Positions 30,114 to 39,120 of a stretch of DNA of 64,000 nt are shown piece after piece. Source of the DNA: Roseivirga sp. BDSF3-8 (GTDB lineage: Bacteria; Bacteroidota; Bacteroidia; Cytophagales; Cyclobacteriaceae); NCBI RefSeq assembly GCF_041449215.1, contig NZ_JBGNFV010000001.1, forward strand, positions 4,295,001 through 4,359,000. Reading direction: 5' to 3'. The stretch's first letter is position 1. Each line of letters begins with the position of its first letter. The position numbers and the translations under genes were made by a program. Under the pieces are notes generated by a model. It was not told the origin of the DNA, made no database searches, and worked only from the letters and a program-made list of their open reading frames with translations.

Positions 30114-30725
30114 ATGAAATATATTCTCATAATCCTATGCCTGGCTGTTTCTTTTACCTCATATGGCGAGGATATTCTGAAGCAAAAGATTGAAATGCGC
30201 ATCGATTCTATCGGCGATGCCCGGGTAGTGGTCTCTATGAATATGAATGCCAACCAATGGCAGGTATGGAACCAAACCTACGGAAATAATCCGGCTATGC
30301 TTAAAAGAGCGATGGAACGGCAACTTCCCGGCTACTTTATGGATGATTACAACCTGGAAAAAGATGATATGAACCGGTCGTTTACCTTTTCATTTACGGC
30401 GTACGGTGTGTGTAAGGTAGATAAAAAAGGACGCTGGATACTGGAAACGGAGGATGAAAACCCTGATATAACGGAGCTGTCGGAAAACAAATACATGCTG
30501 GTAACGACTGAAAACAGTGGAGGTGTGCCTATACAGCAGACTCAGATCATCACGTTTCCCGATGGGGCAGAAGGTATTGAAATAGACAAAGACAGCTTTA
30601 ACAAAACCCAGTTTGAGTTTAAAATGGCGGAAGTGGGGGGAGGCGTTGCCTCTACGTTCTGGATAGGACTGGCCTTGGCGGCAGCAGGCATGGTTTGGGG
30701 TGGAGTGGTCTTTCGTAAAAAATAG
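30114..30725 (+). CDS. Exported protein with C-terminal membrane anchor, unknown function
   Basis: A 203-residue protein with an N-terminal signal peptide (KYILIILCLAVSFTSYG) and a C-terminal hydrophobic helix followed by RKK (STFWIGLALAAAGMVWGGVVFRKK), so most of it should lie outside the cytoplasm. I do not recognise the domain between. It follows the transglutaminase-like gene after 7 bases and may be its partner or substrate. A good terminator follows. Confidence 0.75.
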   Translation: MKYILIILCLAVSFTSYGEDILKQKIEMRIDSIGDARVVVSMNMNANQWQVWNQTYGNNPAMLKRAMERQLPGYFMDDYNLEKDDMNRSFTFSFTAYGVCKVDKKGRWILETEDENPDITELSENKYMLVTTENSGGVPIQQTQIITFPDGAEGIEIDKDSFNKTQFEFKMAEVGGGVASTFWIGLALAAAGMVWGGVVFRKK

Positions 30726-30749
30726 CGTAGATTCTTCTTAAATGCCTGA

Positions 30750-30782
30750 AATGCCTGGTGTGAAACACCGGGCATTGTTTTG
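30750..30782 (+). terminator. Terminator after the transglutaminase-like operon
   Basis: AATGCCTGGTGT pairs with ACACCGGGCATT (one G-T position) around a GAA loop, followed by GTTTTGT. Confidence 0.7.
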
Positions 30783-30926
30783 TCTGAGGTAAAATAATGG
30801 GAGGGGAAAGGAGCTTATATTCTCATCCGGCCAGTGATCGTGCCCTGCCAAACAACCTGACGTTTGCCAGGTTTGTACACTAGCCTAATCCGGACCACCT
30901 GATCATCTTTTCCAACCAAAAGTAGT

Positions 30927-31580
30927 ATGAGTTTTTACCAAGTATTCGACTTCCTGCGTGAGCTGCAGGCTAATAATAACAAGCAGTGGATGGACGGGCA
31001 CCGTGATGAGTATGAGGCTGCGCGGGACTATGTGATCCGATGGACGAATGAGTTGAACGAGGCTCTTGCGGCTGCGGATGATGCTTTTATGCCTGTGGAA
31101 GGCAGAAAGGCGATCAGCCGTATCAATAATAACCTTATGTACCACCCTGATAAACCTATCTACAAAGACTACTTCGGGGTGGAACTGAATATATCGGGCG
31201 GCCCGAGTACCTTTTACCTGCAAATGAGTCTGCGTAATAACCTGGTGGGGGGCGGCATGTATAAGCCTAAGAAGGAAAACCTGGATAAGATCAGGGCGGC
31301 GATAGATTATGATGGGGAGAAGCTGAAGAAGATCATCAATAAAAAGTCTTTTAAAGAGATGTTTGGCGAGTTGGACAGCAAACATAAGCTGAAAACAGCT
31401 CCTAAGGGCTACAGCCAGGAGCATCAGCATATAGACTTACTGCGGCTGAAGAGCTTTGCCGTTATGTACGGCACTACGCAAAAGGAGATAGCTGCTGACG
31501 GGTTCATTGATAAGGTGACTGAAATTTACAAGGAGATGATGCCCTTCGGGCAATATTTTAACCGTGCCCTATCTGTCTAA
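30927..31580 (+). CDS. DUF2461 family protein
   Basis: A 217-residue cytoplasmic protein of the DUF2461 (TIGR02453) family, recognised by FLRELQANNNKQWMDGHRDEYE, the AISRINNNLMYHPDKPIYKDYFGV block and GGGMYKPKKENLDKIR. The family is widespread in Bacteroidota and has no established function. It is a single gene, followed by almost 1 kb of repeats. Confidence 0.92.
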   Translation: MSFYQVFDFLRELQANNNKQWMDGHRDEYEAARDYVIRWTNELNEALAAADDAFMPVEGRKAISRINNNLMYHPDKPIYKDYFGVELNISGGPSTFYLQMSLRNNLVGGGMYKPKKENLDKIRAAIDYDGEKLKKIINKKSFKEMFGELDSKHKLKTAPKGYSQEHQHIDLLRLKSFAVMYGTTQKEIAADGFIDKVTEIYKEMMPFGQYFNRALSV

Positions 31581-31950
31581 TAGCGGCGGGTGAATTGTGG
31601 GGGTATGTATAACGGATGGTGATTTATGACATTCGGTTATTCGGTAAATCTGTTATTCTATTACTTCTGATTCACTCATTCCCGCATTCGCTCTGATGGT
31701 ATTTAACTTCACGGAAGATGAAGCTGCGTGCCTACGGCACTCAGGGTTACTTTGGCTTAATTAGACTACAAAGACGACGTCCCGATGGGACTGGGATGGG
31801 CTTAACGTCAGCAGTTGAGCACTTTTTAGAGTGGGTGCGGCCTGGCGCGTGCCTCTGGCAAAAGGTTGGCTCAGCCTAAGTAGTTTACCGAAATGGCGAT
31901 CCCGCCCCTGGTTTTGGTGCTGTTATGACGTTACGTCATCATGGTGGTAG
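31581..31950. other. Gene-free stretch before the repeat block
   Basis: I see no gene. Short pieces related to the downstream repeats (TTCGGTAAATCTGTTATTC, ATTCACTCATTC) appear around 31630-31690, and the remainder is unique sequence without a coding frame. Confidence 0.45.
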
Positions 31951-32530
31951 ACGGAACAAGTCGCGATGAATCGCGCCTCTACAGGGGTGGATGGCGAACT
32001 AGGGTCTACTACGACAGCCCCGTTATTCAATAATTGTGTGAATCTGTTATTCAATTATTGTAGCATTCACTCATTCTTGCATTCAACATTCACTCATTAG
32101 TACTCTCTGACATCCCCCGACCCCGCCCCTGGTTGGTAAATTTCTTCGAAATTTATCCAACCGGTCCCCTTCAGTCAGCTGACTGATGGGGAATTTCTTT
32201 ACTGCTAGCTAATTACAGGTCATTACATCCTTAGCTTGACGGCATGCCATGGAGTGGGGAACGGTTTTGTTGCTGTTATGACGTTTCGCCAGTATGGTGG
32301 TAGACGGAACAAGTCGCGATGAATCGCGCCTCTACGGGGGGGATGGCGAACTAGGGTCTAGTACGACAGCCCTGTTATTCAATAATTCTGTGAATCTGTT
32401 ATTCAAAATCAGTTTTCTGCCAGACGGAACAAGTCGCGATGAATCGCGCCTCTACAGGGGGGATGGCGAACTAGGGTACTACGACAGCTCTATTATTGAA
32501 TAATTGTGTGAATCTGTTATTCGATTATTG
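31951..32530. repeat. Left repeat block flanking the acetyltransferase gene
   Basis: Three family-B units lie at about 31957, 32308 and 32430, each followed by TTATTCAATAATT / TTCAATTATTG tails. Between them (32101-32245) is a segment with an imperfect 14-bp hairpin at 32131-32162 (GGTTGGTAAATTTC against GAAATTTATCCAACC) and a perfect 16-base palindrome TCAGTCAGCTGACTGA at 32171-32186. The segment from about 31951 to 32340 recurs directly at 33163-33530. Confidence 0.85.
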
Positions 32531-32536
32531 TGGCAT

Positions 32537-33049
32537 TCACTCATTAATAATGACCTTCTCCATCTGCACATTACAGCGCTTATAGAGTCCGTCCTTATGC
32601 TCTATTTCTGTGAAGCCTAACTTTTTGTAAAGGGAAATGGCAGGTTCAAGCTTAGAATTGCTTACGAGGAAAATCTTTTTAGCCCCCAGGGACTTAGCTT
32701 TTTCTATTATTGCCTGGCCTAGTATTTTGCCAATGCCTTTGCCCTGAGCGGATGGATCTACGGCCATTTTCGCGAGTTCATAGTCGTACCCTTTTTCGTT
32801 TTTTACTACGAGGGCACAGACCCCGACGGGCTTATCTCTCTCTAATGCCACCAGTATGTGTCCGCCTTTATCCAGTATATACTTTTCCGGCTCTTCCAGC
32901 ATCCGCTGGTCAGTTTCCTCCATCTCAAAGTATTCGTTTATCCAGCGTTCATTCAGCGATTTGAAGGCGGATTGATATGCGGAAGTATAGGCTACTATCT
33001 GTAGGTCATCAGACTTGCCAGGGGTGATTAAATATGCTTCTTGTCTCAT
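32537..33049 (-). CDS. GNAT-family N-acetyltransferase
   Basis: A 170-residue GCN5-related acetyltransferase. The acetyl-CoA binding motif A is visible as LAKMAVDPSAQGKGIGKILGQ, followed by KKIFLVSNSKLEPAISLYKKLGF. The acceptor is unknown. The gene is bracketed by two long direct repeats, so it could be gained or lost by recombination between them. Confidence 0.9.
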   Translation of the reverse strand: MRQEAYLITPGKSDDLQIVAYTSAYQSAFKSLNERWINEYFEMEETDQRMLEEPEKYILDKGGHILVALERDKPVGVCALVVKNEKGYDYELAKMAVDPSAQGKGIGKILGQAIIEKAKSLGAKKIFLVSNSKLEPAISLYKKLGFTEIEHKDGLYKRCNVQMEKVIINE

Positions 33050-33162
33050 TATTAACAGCCTTATATGATTCTATATGATTAAATTTAATGATAAGGTTGA
33101 GAATTCCAGAGCTGGCATCCTGCAAATAGCGAGTGAAACTCACTTATAATGCCCTTCTGCCA

Positions 33163-33540
33163 GACGGCACAAGTCGCGATGAATCGCGCCTCTACAGGGG
33201 GGATGGCGAACTAGGGTCTACTACGACAGCTCTATTATTCAATTATTGTGGCATTCACTCATTCTTGCATTCATTATTCACTCATTAGTAGTCTCTGACA
33301 TCCCCCGACCCCGCCCCTGGTTGGTAAATTTCTTCGAAATTTATCCAACCGGTCCCCTTCAGTCAGCTGACTGATGGGGAATTTCAGTACTGCTAGGTAA
33401 TTACAGGTCATTGCATCCTTAGCTTGACGGCTATGTTATGGGGTGGGGAATGGTTTTGGTACAATTATGACGTTTCGCCAGTATGGTGGTAGACGGCACA
33501 AGTGGCGATGAATCGCGCCTCTACAGGGTGGATGGCGAGC
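33163..33540. repeat. Right repeat block flanking the acetyltransferase gene
   Basis: A direct copy of most of the left block: family-B units at 33169 and 33499, and the hairpin-bearing segment at 33288-33437 with hairpin 33319-33350 and palindrome 33359-33374. Identity to the left copy is very high over ~150 bases (CATCCCCCGACCCCGCCCC onward) and lower at the edges. The rest of 33050-33614 holds no gene. Confidence 0.85.
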
Positions 33541-33614
33541 TAGGGTCTAGTACGACAGCCACCTTATTCAATAATTCTATTAATCTATTATTCAATTATT
33601 GTAGCATTCACTCA

Positions 33615-34745
33615 TTATTTCACATCCTCCCACCAGGGATCGAAGGTCTGATCGGGGTCGTTGAGGTCTACCACTTCGCCTATGCGTGGTGTTACCAGCG
33701 GAAAGCCGTAGGCTTCATTCAGTTCTGTCACGTGCCTCATGGGTTGGTCCCAAGGGTGCATAGCGAGTACAAACTTGGCGTTGTGCACGGGGAATACCCG
33801 CTTTGCCTGCAGGTCGGTAGCCGCTTTCAGCAGTTGAGGGGGCAGCATGTGTATGGCCTCCCAGGCTTCGTTATATTGTCCGTTTTCCAGTATGGCGAGG
33901 TCCACGGGGCCGAATTTCTCGCCTGTCTCCGCAAAGTGGGTGTCATAGCCACTGTCGCCGCCTATGTAGATCTTTAGCGAAGGGGTTTCCAGTACATAGG
34001 CCTGCCACAAGGTGTTATTTCGCTTGAAGGTCCTGCCTGAAAAGTGTCTTGAGGGCACCGTGTGCACCCTGAAGCCTTCTGCCAGCTCCACGGTTTCGTG
34101 CCAGTTCTTTTCAATCAGCTTATCTGCGGGGTAGCCCCAATGCTCGAAGTGCGATCCGACACCCAGGCCGCATATAACGGCCCCTACTTTGTCTTTTAGC
34201 TTCAGGATGGTCTCATAGTCCAGGTGGTCATAGTGGTCGTGGCTTATGAAGAGGTAATCTATCGGCGGCAGGTCATCCACCCCATAGGTATTTGCGCCTT
34301 CAAATGCCTTTACAGAGCCGGGCACGGGGGAGGCGTTGCCGCTGAAGACGGGGTCTACCAGAAAGCGCATGCCGTCTATTTGCATATAGTAGGATGAGTG
34401 GCCGAACCATACCAGCACATTCTCTCCGGCAGGTAGCTTCTCCAGGTCAGTACCTACATTTGGTATCGGGCCCTCGGGCTTGCGGCGGGGATGGTCTTTA
34501 AATAGTTGCTTGTACAATATGCCGCCCATAGAGTGCCCTTCGGTAAGGGTGGGGGTATGGTGTATGTTTTGAAACTGTCCGTCGCGGTAGTTGTCGGACT
34601 GTTCGATAAGCTGCTGGCGGTTACCGTCGGGGCTTTTACCAAATTTTGCTAAGCGCATGTATAGGAATATGAATAGAGTGAGCACAAGTATGAGGGCCAG
34701 CATCCAAAGGAGTGCTTTTTTCAGAACCCGTAGAAATCGCTTCAC
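33615..34745 (-). CDS. MBL-fold hydrolase, NAPE-PLD/UlaG-like
   Basis: A 376-residue protein with an N-terminal membrane helix (LLWMLALILVLTLFIFLYM) and a metallo-hydrolase domain. The zinc motif is SHDHYDHLD near 185, preceded by WFGHSSYYMQIDG, which is typical of the group containing N-acylphosphatidylethanolamine phospholipase D and UlaG. Later His residues lie in VPSRHFSGR and PVHNAKF. It probably acts on a phosphodiester, lipid or lactone at the membrane; the substrate is unknown. Single gene. Confidence 0.88.
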   Translation of the reverse strand: MKRFLRVLKKALLWMLALILVLTLFIFLYMRLAKFGKSPDGNRQQLIEQSDNYRDGQFQNIHHTPTLTEGHSMGGILYKQLFKDHPRRKPEGPIPNVGTDLEKLPAGENVLVWFGHSSYYMQIDGMRFLVDPVFSGNASPVPGSVKAFEGANTYGVDDLPPIDYLFISHDHYDHLDYETILKLKDKVGAVICGLGVGSHFEHWGYPADKLIEKNWHETVELAEGFRVHTVPSRHFSGRTFKRNNTLWQAYVLETPSLKIYIGGDSGYDTHFAETGEKFGPVDLAILENGQYNEAWEAIHMLPPQLLKAATDLQAKRVFPVHNAKFVLAMHPWDQPMRHVTELNEAYGFPLVTPRIGEVVDLNDPDQTFDPWWEDVK

Positions 34746-34923
34746 GATGATATAAGTAAATGATCAGACTAAATGCCCCGCTTTGGCAGGGCCTTTTTTA
34801 GCATACGGTTTTATCTGCCCTTACGATACGTATTTGAGACATGTCCGATAACTTTCCCCAAAATATCCTCACTGCTAAGGTTTGCAGCAGGCCTTAGTCT
34901 TCATTTTAGCCTATCTGCCTGTT

Positions 34924-36147
34924 TCAGCCATTTTTCATTCGCAGCCATATTATGCCTCCCGAGGCCATGGTGAGTACGGCTATTGCCCCCATAGAGGCGC
35001 TAAGGCCCAGCCAGGTAGCTACCAGACCGGTAATAAGTGCCCCTGCGGCGTAGCCCAGGTCCCGCCAGAGCCGAAAGATACCTATGCTTTTGGCGCGCTG
35101 GGCCGGGTGGCTGTGTGCTGCTATGGCTGCCAGAAAGGTAGGGTACACCACCGCAGTGCCCGCGCCCAGCAGGGTGCTCAGCAGTACAAATGCCAGGTAG
35201 CTTTGCGCAAAGGCCATGGCCAGCAGGGTAAGGCCCTGCAGCAGCATGCCCATGAAGAGCAGGCGCTTTTTAGGGTATATGTCTGCCAGCTTTCCGGTTA
35301 CCAACTGTCCAAGCCCCCACACGGCGGGGTAAAAGGCCACGACCTGGGCGGTTTCTGCCAGGGTAAATCCCTTGGCTGTCAGCAGCAGGGGCAGGAGCCC
35401 CCATACCATGCCATCATTGAGGTTATTTACGAGCCCCGCCTGCGTTACCGCGCCCAGATTTCTGTTACGCCAGGTAGTATCCCAAAATACTTCCTTCAAC
35501 CTGGCCATGCCCGTGCTCTCAGCTTCCTGCTTCACATGCGCTGCGGTGTCTTTCACGAAAAAGATACTGCTCAGCAGCCCCGTAAGGGCAAAGCCTAGGC
35601 CGAGGTAAAAGGGGTAGGGGCGCAGCCCGTATTCGGAGGCTATCCATCCTGACAGAAAGGCTACTGCGCCCACTGCCAGGTAGCCTGCGGACTCATTAAG
35701 CCCCATGGCCAGGCCGCGGTCCTTTTCACCGGCCAGGTCTATTTTCATTACTACGGTACTGGACCACGCCAGCCCCTGGTTTATGCCCAGCAGCACATTG
35801 GCTGCCACCACCCAGTGCCAGTGGGGGGCATAGATCAGTAGGAGGGGCACTGGCAGGCCAAAGAGCCAGCCCCACACCAGGAGCCGCTTGCGGCCCAGGG
35901 CATTGGCCCATGTCCCTGCCATGTAGTTCGTGAGCGCCTTCGCCACTCCAAACACGCCTATAAAGGACAGCACGGCCGTGCCTGCGGCCACCCCGTAGTC
36001 CGCTTCGGCTATGAGGGGCAACAGGGTACGCTCCAGGCCCACCATAGCCCCTACAAAGGCATTGATCACCACCAGCAGGGTAAACTGCCGCCAGTTCTCC
36101 TTCAGCCCCCGCCTTACCTGCTTTTCCCTTAACATACGGCAAAGCAC
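34924..36147 (-). CDS. Major facilitator superfamily transporter
   Basis: A 407-residue protein with about twelve membrane helices. MFS loop motifs are present (GTWANALGRKRLLVWGW after the second helix; GKLADIYPKKRLLFMGM in the second half). Substrate is unknown; a drug or metabolite exporter is likely. It starts 40 bases after the stop of a Crp-like regulator on the same strand, so expression is probably controlled by it. Its coding sequence looks GC-richer than its neighbours. Confidence 0.9.
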   Translation of the reverse strand: MLCRMLREKQVRRGLKENWRQFTLLVVINAFVGAMVGLERTLLPLIAEADYGVAAGTAVLSFIGVFGVAKALTNYMAGTWANALGRKRLLVWGWLFGLPVPLLLIYAPHWHWVVAANVLLGINQGLAWSSTVVMKIDLAGEKDRGLAMGLNESAGYLAVGAVAFLSGWIASEYGLRPYPFYLGLGFALTGLLSSIFFVKDTAAHVKQEAESTGMARLKEVFWDTTWRNRNLGAVTQAGLVNNLNDGMVWGLLPLLLTAKGFTLAETAQVVAFYPAVWGLGQLVTGKLADIYPKKRLLFMGMLLQGLTLLAMAFAQSYLAFVLLSTLLGAGTAVVYPTFLAAIAAHSHPAQRAKSIGIFRLWRDLGYAAGALITGLVATWLGLSASMGAIAVLTMASGGIIWLRMKNG

Positions 36148-36187
36148 GGAAGCGGGGACGCCGCATCCTTTTACATATGATAAAAAA

Positions 36188-36772
36188 TCAGGCCAGGCTG
36201 CTACGTATCCGGCTCAGGCTTACCTGCGTTATGCCGAGGTAGGAGGCGACATGCTTGAGGGGGATGGTTTGCACCACCTCCGGCGATTTTTCCAGCAGGC
36301 TGCGGTAGCGCTCCTCTGCCGTGCTAAACTGCAGATCCTCCAGCCGGTGCAGGGCCTCCACATAGGAGCGCTCCACCATCTTGCGAAACAGCCGCTCTAT
36401 GCTGTGGTGCACATCGAACAGGGCATAAAGGGGCCCCGCAGGTATGGCCACAAAAGCCGTGTCCGTTACCGCCTGTATTGCCTTCTGGCTCGCCTGGCCG
36501 GTAAACAGGCTCTCTGCGCGTATGATCATGTCATGGGCAAAGGCAAAGTACTCGGTCACGTCACGGCCCTCCTTGTAGTAGTAGATGCGCGCTGCGCCCT
36601 CCTGCACAAAGTAGATGGTGCGGCAGGTCTGCCCTATGTGCTGCAAATCCTCATTTTTACCTACCTTTACTACCTCACACAGGGCCGCTATGGCCTCTTC
36701 TTCCGTTTCCGACAGTGACTGGATGGTGCCCAGGTGCCTAAGCAGGCTTTTCGTATTAGCAGGTATGGTCAT
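36188..36772 (-). CDS. Crp/Fnr-family regulator
   Basis: A 194-residue regulator with a cNMP-binding-type beta-roll (about 20-110) and a C-terminal winged helix (LKHVASYLGITQVSLSRIR). I start at MTIPANTKSLL (36772) rather than nine codons upstream. The recognition helix lacks the Glu of the classical FNR/CRP signature, so its site is likely different. It lies just upstream of the MFS transporter on the same strand. Three ATACCCA iterons upstream of its start are candidate operator sequence. Confidence 0.9.
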   Translation of the reverse strand: MTIPANTKSLLRHLGTIQSLSETEEEAIAALCEVVKVGKNEDLQHIGQTCRTIYFVQEGAARIYYYKEGRDVTEYFAFAHDMIIRAESLFTGQASQKAIQAVTDTAFVAIPAGPLYALFDVHHSIERLFRKMVERSYVEALHRLEDLQFSTAEERYRSLLEKSPEVVQTIPLKHVASYLGITQVSLSRIRSSLA

Positions 36773-36845
36773 AAGGAGCGGCTTTTTGCGTCTTCCCACA
36801 AAAGTACAAAAAATAGCCCTTTAGGGTTATCCACATTACCCCAGA

Positions 36846-36890
36846 GGATACCCACGGGATACCCATACCATACCCATAGGGTGGGTATAC
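36846..36890. promoter_or_regulatory. Iterated ATACCCA motifs upstream of the Crp-like gene
   Basis: Three direct copies of ATACCCA at 11-base spacing (starting near 36848, 36859 and 36870) are followed by an inverted copy TGGGTAT at 36882-36888. They lie 75-120 bases upstream of the regulator start. The rest of 36891-37250 shows no gene or repeat. Confidence 0.4.
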
Positions 36891-37250
36891 AGTGCATAAA
36901 GAAAAAGTGCAAAAATACGAAGAGCGTAACAGGCTACAGAGAATAGGAAGGGGAGGGGATGGACATGGGGCAGATATGCCGTTTTATCCCTCACGCAAAG
37001 CACCGGATTTCTTCACTGCTAGCTCCCATGATAATTGAGGTGGGTGAAGTGGAGGCTTCCCCTAAAGGTTCTAGGGTGCCGGCAAATCTTACCTACTAAT
37101 ACATCATTCTATCAGGAACTGCTTTAATTGACGTATTGCTTACGATATGCAATTTGGAAGAAGGGTATTATTGTTCTCTTTAATAATTTTTTAAAGGCGA
37201 TTTTTGTGTAGTTTCAATAGGGATTAGAATAAAAAGGGCCGCATTTATGT

Positions 37251-37865
37251 CTAATAACATTTCTGGGAAATATTGGAATTCAAGCTATCTAAAACGCTAC
37301 TTGCCTGCTTAAGATAATGTACTAGAGAATCTAACCCCATACTTAACCTTCGGGAATTAACGTTTATGCTATCTTCAATAGGTTTTGGGTAATAACAATT
37401 ATCTATCAATTTTAGCTGAGTACCATATACTTGCTTTTTCCCCTGATTAATTCTAACCCTATCAGTTAAATAGGCATAATCTTCTTTAAGGACATTGTTG
37501 CCTGAAAGGCCTTTTTCCATTCGATTCAAAACAGAAATTTGAAATTCAGGATTATTATCACAATGCTGTACTACTAACCAAAATTGATGAGAATGTTTTT
37601 GGGAAACTTTATTCAGATAAGGAAAGCCACAGTCATAAAATATTTCTTCAACGAAAAAGCAATTTTCGTGAGTTAGACTATCACGAATATAATTTAATTT
37701 GGCTTTTGATATTATATTGAAATTTTCGATATAAAACTTCTGAATATTCTGATCATTTAGGTAGGCACTCTCTATCTTACTCACCATAGTTTCCTGACAA
37801 TTTATTTCTTGAGAGAAAATTACAGTACAGAATTGTACGATAAATAGAGTTATCGGGAAAAACAT
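37251..37865 (-). CDS. Exported DUF6624-type protein in the RiPP cluster
   Basis: A 204-residue protein with a signal peptide (FFPITLFIVQFCTVIFSQE). The part from about residue 85 to 160 (FPYLNKVSQKHSHQFWLVVQH, YAYLTDRVRINQGKKQVYGTQ) matches the DUF6624 pattern known from many actinobacteria and Bacteroidota (recalled). Function is unknown. It is the last gene of the AT-rich RiPP cluster, 9 bases after the SPASM gene, so it is co-transcribed and may act on or respond to the mature peptide outside the cell. Confidence 0.7.
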   Translation of the reverse strand: MFFPITLFIVQFCTVIFSQEINCQETMVSKIESAYLNDQNIQKFYIENFNIISKAKLNYIRDSLTHENCFFVEEIFYDCGFPYLNKVSQKHSHQFWLVVQHCDNNPEFQISVLNRMEKGLSGNNVLKEDYAYLTDRVRINQGKKQVYGTQLKLIDNCYYPKPIEDSINVNSRRLSMGLDSLVHYLKQASSVLDSLNSNISQKCY

Positions 37866-37874
37866 TCTTCCAGG

Positions 37875-38897
37875 TTAATTAAACGGGTTGTCACTAGGAT
37901 TAGACCATTCAGCATTGTATGGGTCATAACTACACTTAGAAGGTTTTGCGTACTTCTCATTATCAATAGTGAAAGCTCTGCAATCAGTACAGATATAACG
38001 GAACTCACAATCCTGACAAACAGCTATCTGATCCTTATTTATCAACCAAAATTCTCTCAAGGATTCATCAACCACTGCATCTAGAAGGCTTATTTCGTTA
38101 ATATGTCCAGATTTGTAGGGGGTTGATGGACAGTTTCGTATAAATCCATCAATATCAACGGAGATTTTACCTAATAGACATGAGTTTCCATGCAAGGCCT
38201 CCTTAAAGTGATCAATATTTATTGAAAAATTCGCAGGATAAACAATACCGCAATGTTGAGAAGAGCTTATCTTTTCTACAGTATAGAAAATAGGAGTATC
38301 GAATTTTTGAATTGTTTTATTTTCAGGAGCAGAATACACTGTAAGAAAGTTAATTCTTTCGTGTGCTTCGAATAGTTTGTTATAGTCAAAACCTTTTGAA
38401 TAAGGCATTATGATATCTATATGCTTTATTCTAGAATCGAGAGATGGCCTCAAATCTTCAATTAAATCATCAACTGTGATGTTGATTGTGAAATATCTCA
38501 ATTGTACTGACTTACAACCTAAATCGTTTAATTCTTTAAAAATCTTTTCAAAGGGGTGACAGGAATTTTCATCTATGTCTATTATTGAATTTTCAATTTT
38601 ATAGGGTGACTTCCAACTAAAGTCTATGGAGGGGAAAAGTTCAGGTTCAAGGGTTGTAAACGCTAGTTCATTATCAATAAGAAATTTAAAATATTCATCA
38701 ATTTCATTGTCATATTCATTGTCATACAATGACTTGATTTCTTTGGTGTTTTTTCCTCTATAATCGTGTAATATATCATATAGAGTGTTTGGTATAAGTT
38801 GAAATGAATTGCGTTGTAAATCACAAATCGCACTTCGGCTGGCACCTTTTACGGGTATGCAATTACTAAAGAGCAGAACTGACTTACTATCATCCAT
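37875..38897 (-). CDS. gwsS: SPASM-domain peptide maturase of a grasp-with-spasm system
   Basis: A 340-residue protein. The N-terminal ~90 residues (KGASRSAICDLQRNSFQLIPNTLYDIL) look like a PqqD/RRE-type leader-binding domain. The middle part resembles a radical SAM barrel but has no CxxxCxxC motif, so it should not bind the SAM cluster. The C-terminal SPASM domain keeps seven cysteines (240, 256, 294, 297, 303, 306, 322; CQDCEFRYICTDC) for auxiliary iron-sulfur clusters. This fits the SPASM partner of the grasp-with-spasm RiPP systems (recalled family), acting with the ATP-grasp protein encoded upstream. Its start overlaps the 72-residue gene by 8 bases. Confidence 0.82.
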   Translation of the reverse strand: MDDSKSVLLFSNCIPVKGASRSAICDLQRNSFQLIPNTLYDILHDYRGKNTKEIKSLYDNEYDNEIDEYFKFLIDNELAFTTLEPELFPSIDFSWKSPYKIENSIIDIDENSCHPFEKIFKELNDLGCKSVQLRYFTINITVDDLIEDLRPSLDSRIKHIDIIMPYSKGFDYNKLFEAHERINFLTVYSAPENKTIQKFDTPIFYTVEKISSSQHCGIVYPANFSINIDHFKEALHGNSCLLGKISVDIDGFIRNCPSTPYKSGHINEISLLDAVVDESLREFWLINKDQIAVCQDCEFRYICTDCRAFTIDNEKYAKPSKCSYDPYNAEWSNPSDNPFN

Positions 38898-39108
38898 TCT
38901 TTAAATTCCTTTTTATTATTTGTGAAATGGGCTTATGATAAGAAATGCAGTAGTATGAATTATCCTTATAAAAGGAAGACTGAACAGCTTTTCGCTTTAC
39001 TCCTGACTTATTTAAGGGGACGAGTTTGTAAAATGTAGACGGTATAAATTGCACACTATCAGGAGGTATTTTATTAAGTAATTGGTTGTAAATGTCTTTA
39101 CTTTCCAT
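38890..39108 (-). CDS. 72-residue protein of unknown function within the RiPP cluster
   Basis: A small soluble protein, rich in Lys and Tyr (FYKDNSYYCISYHKPISQI), placed between the ATP-grasp gene (12-base gap) and the SPASM gene (8-base overlap). The tight packing argues that it is a real cluster member. It has no signal peptide or Gly-Gly motif, so it is not an obvious second precursor. I do not recognise the family; it could be an accessory or adaptor for the two maturases. Confidence 0.6.
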   Translation of the reverse strand: MESKDIYNQLLNKIPPDSVQFIPSTFYKLVPLNKSGVKRKAVQSSFYKDNSYYCISYHKPISQIIKRNLKNG

Positions 39109-39120
39109 GATTCAATATTG

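Noticed and set aside
32294-32503. Open frame encoding repeated DGTSRDESRLY peptides
   Set aside because: It is the translation of two family-B repeat units in line; the same frame is broken elsewhere, so it is repeat DNA and not a gene.
37875-38897. Full radical SAM enzyme in the RiPP cluster
   Set aside because: The CxxxCxxC cluster motif is absent; only the SPASM cysteines are present, so a catalytic radical SAM call is not supported.
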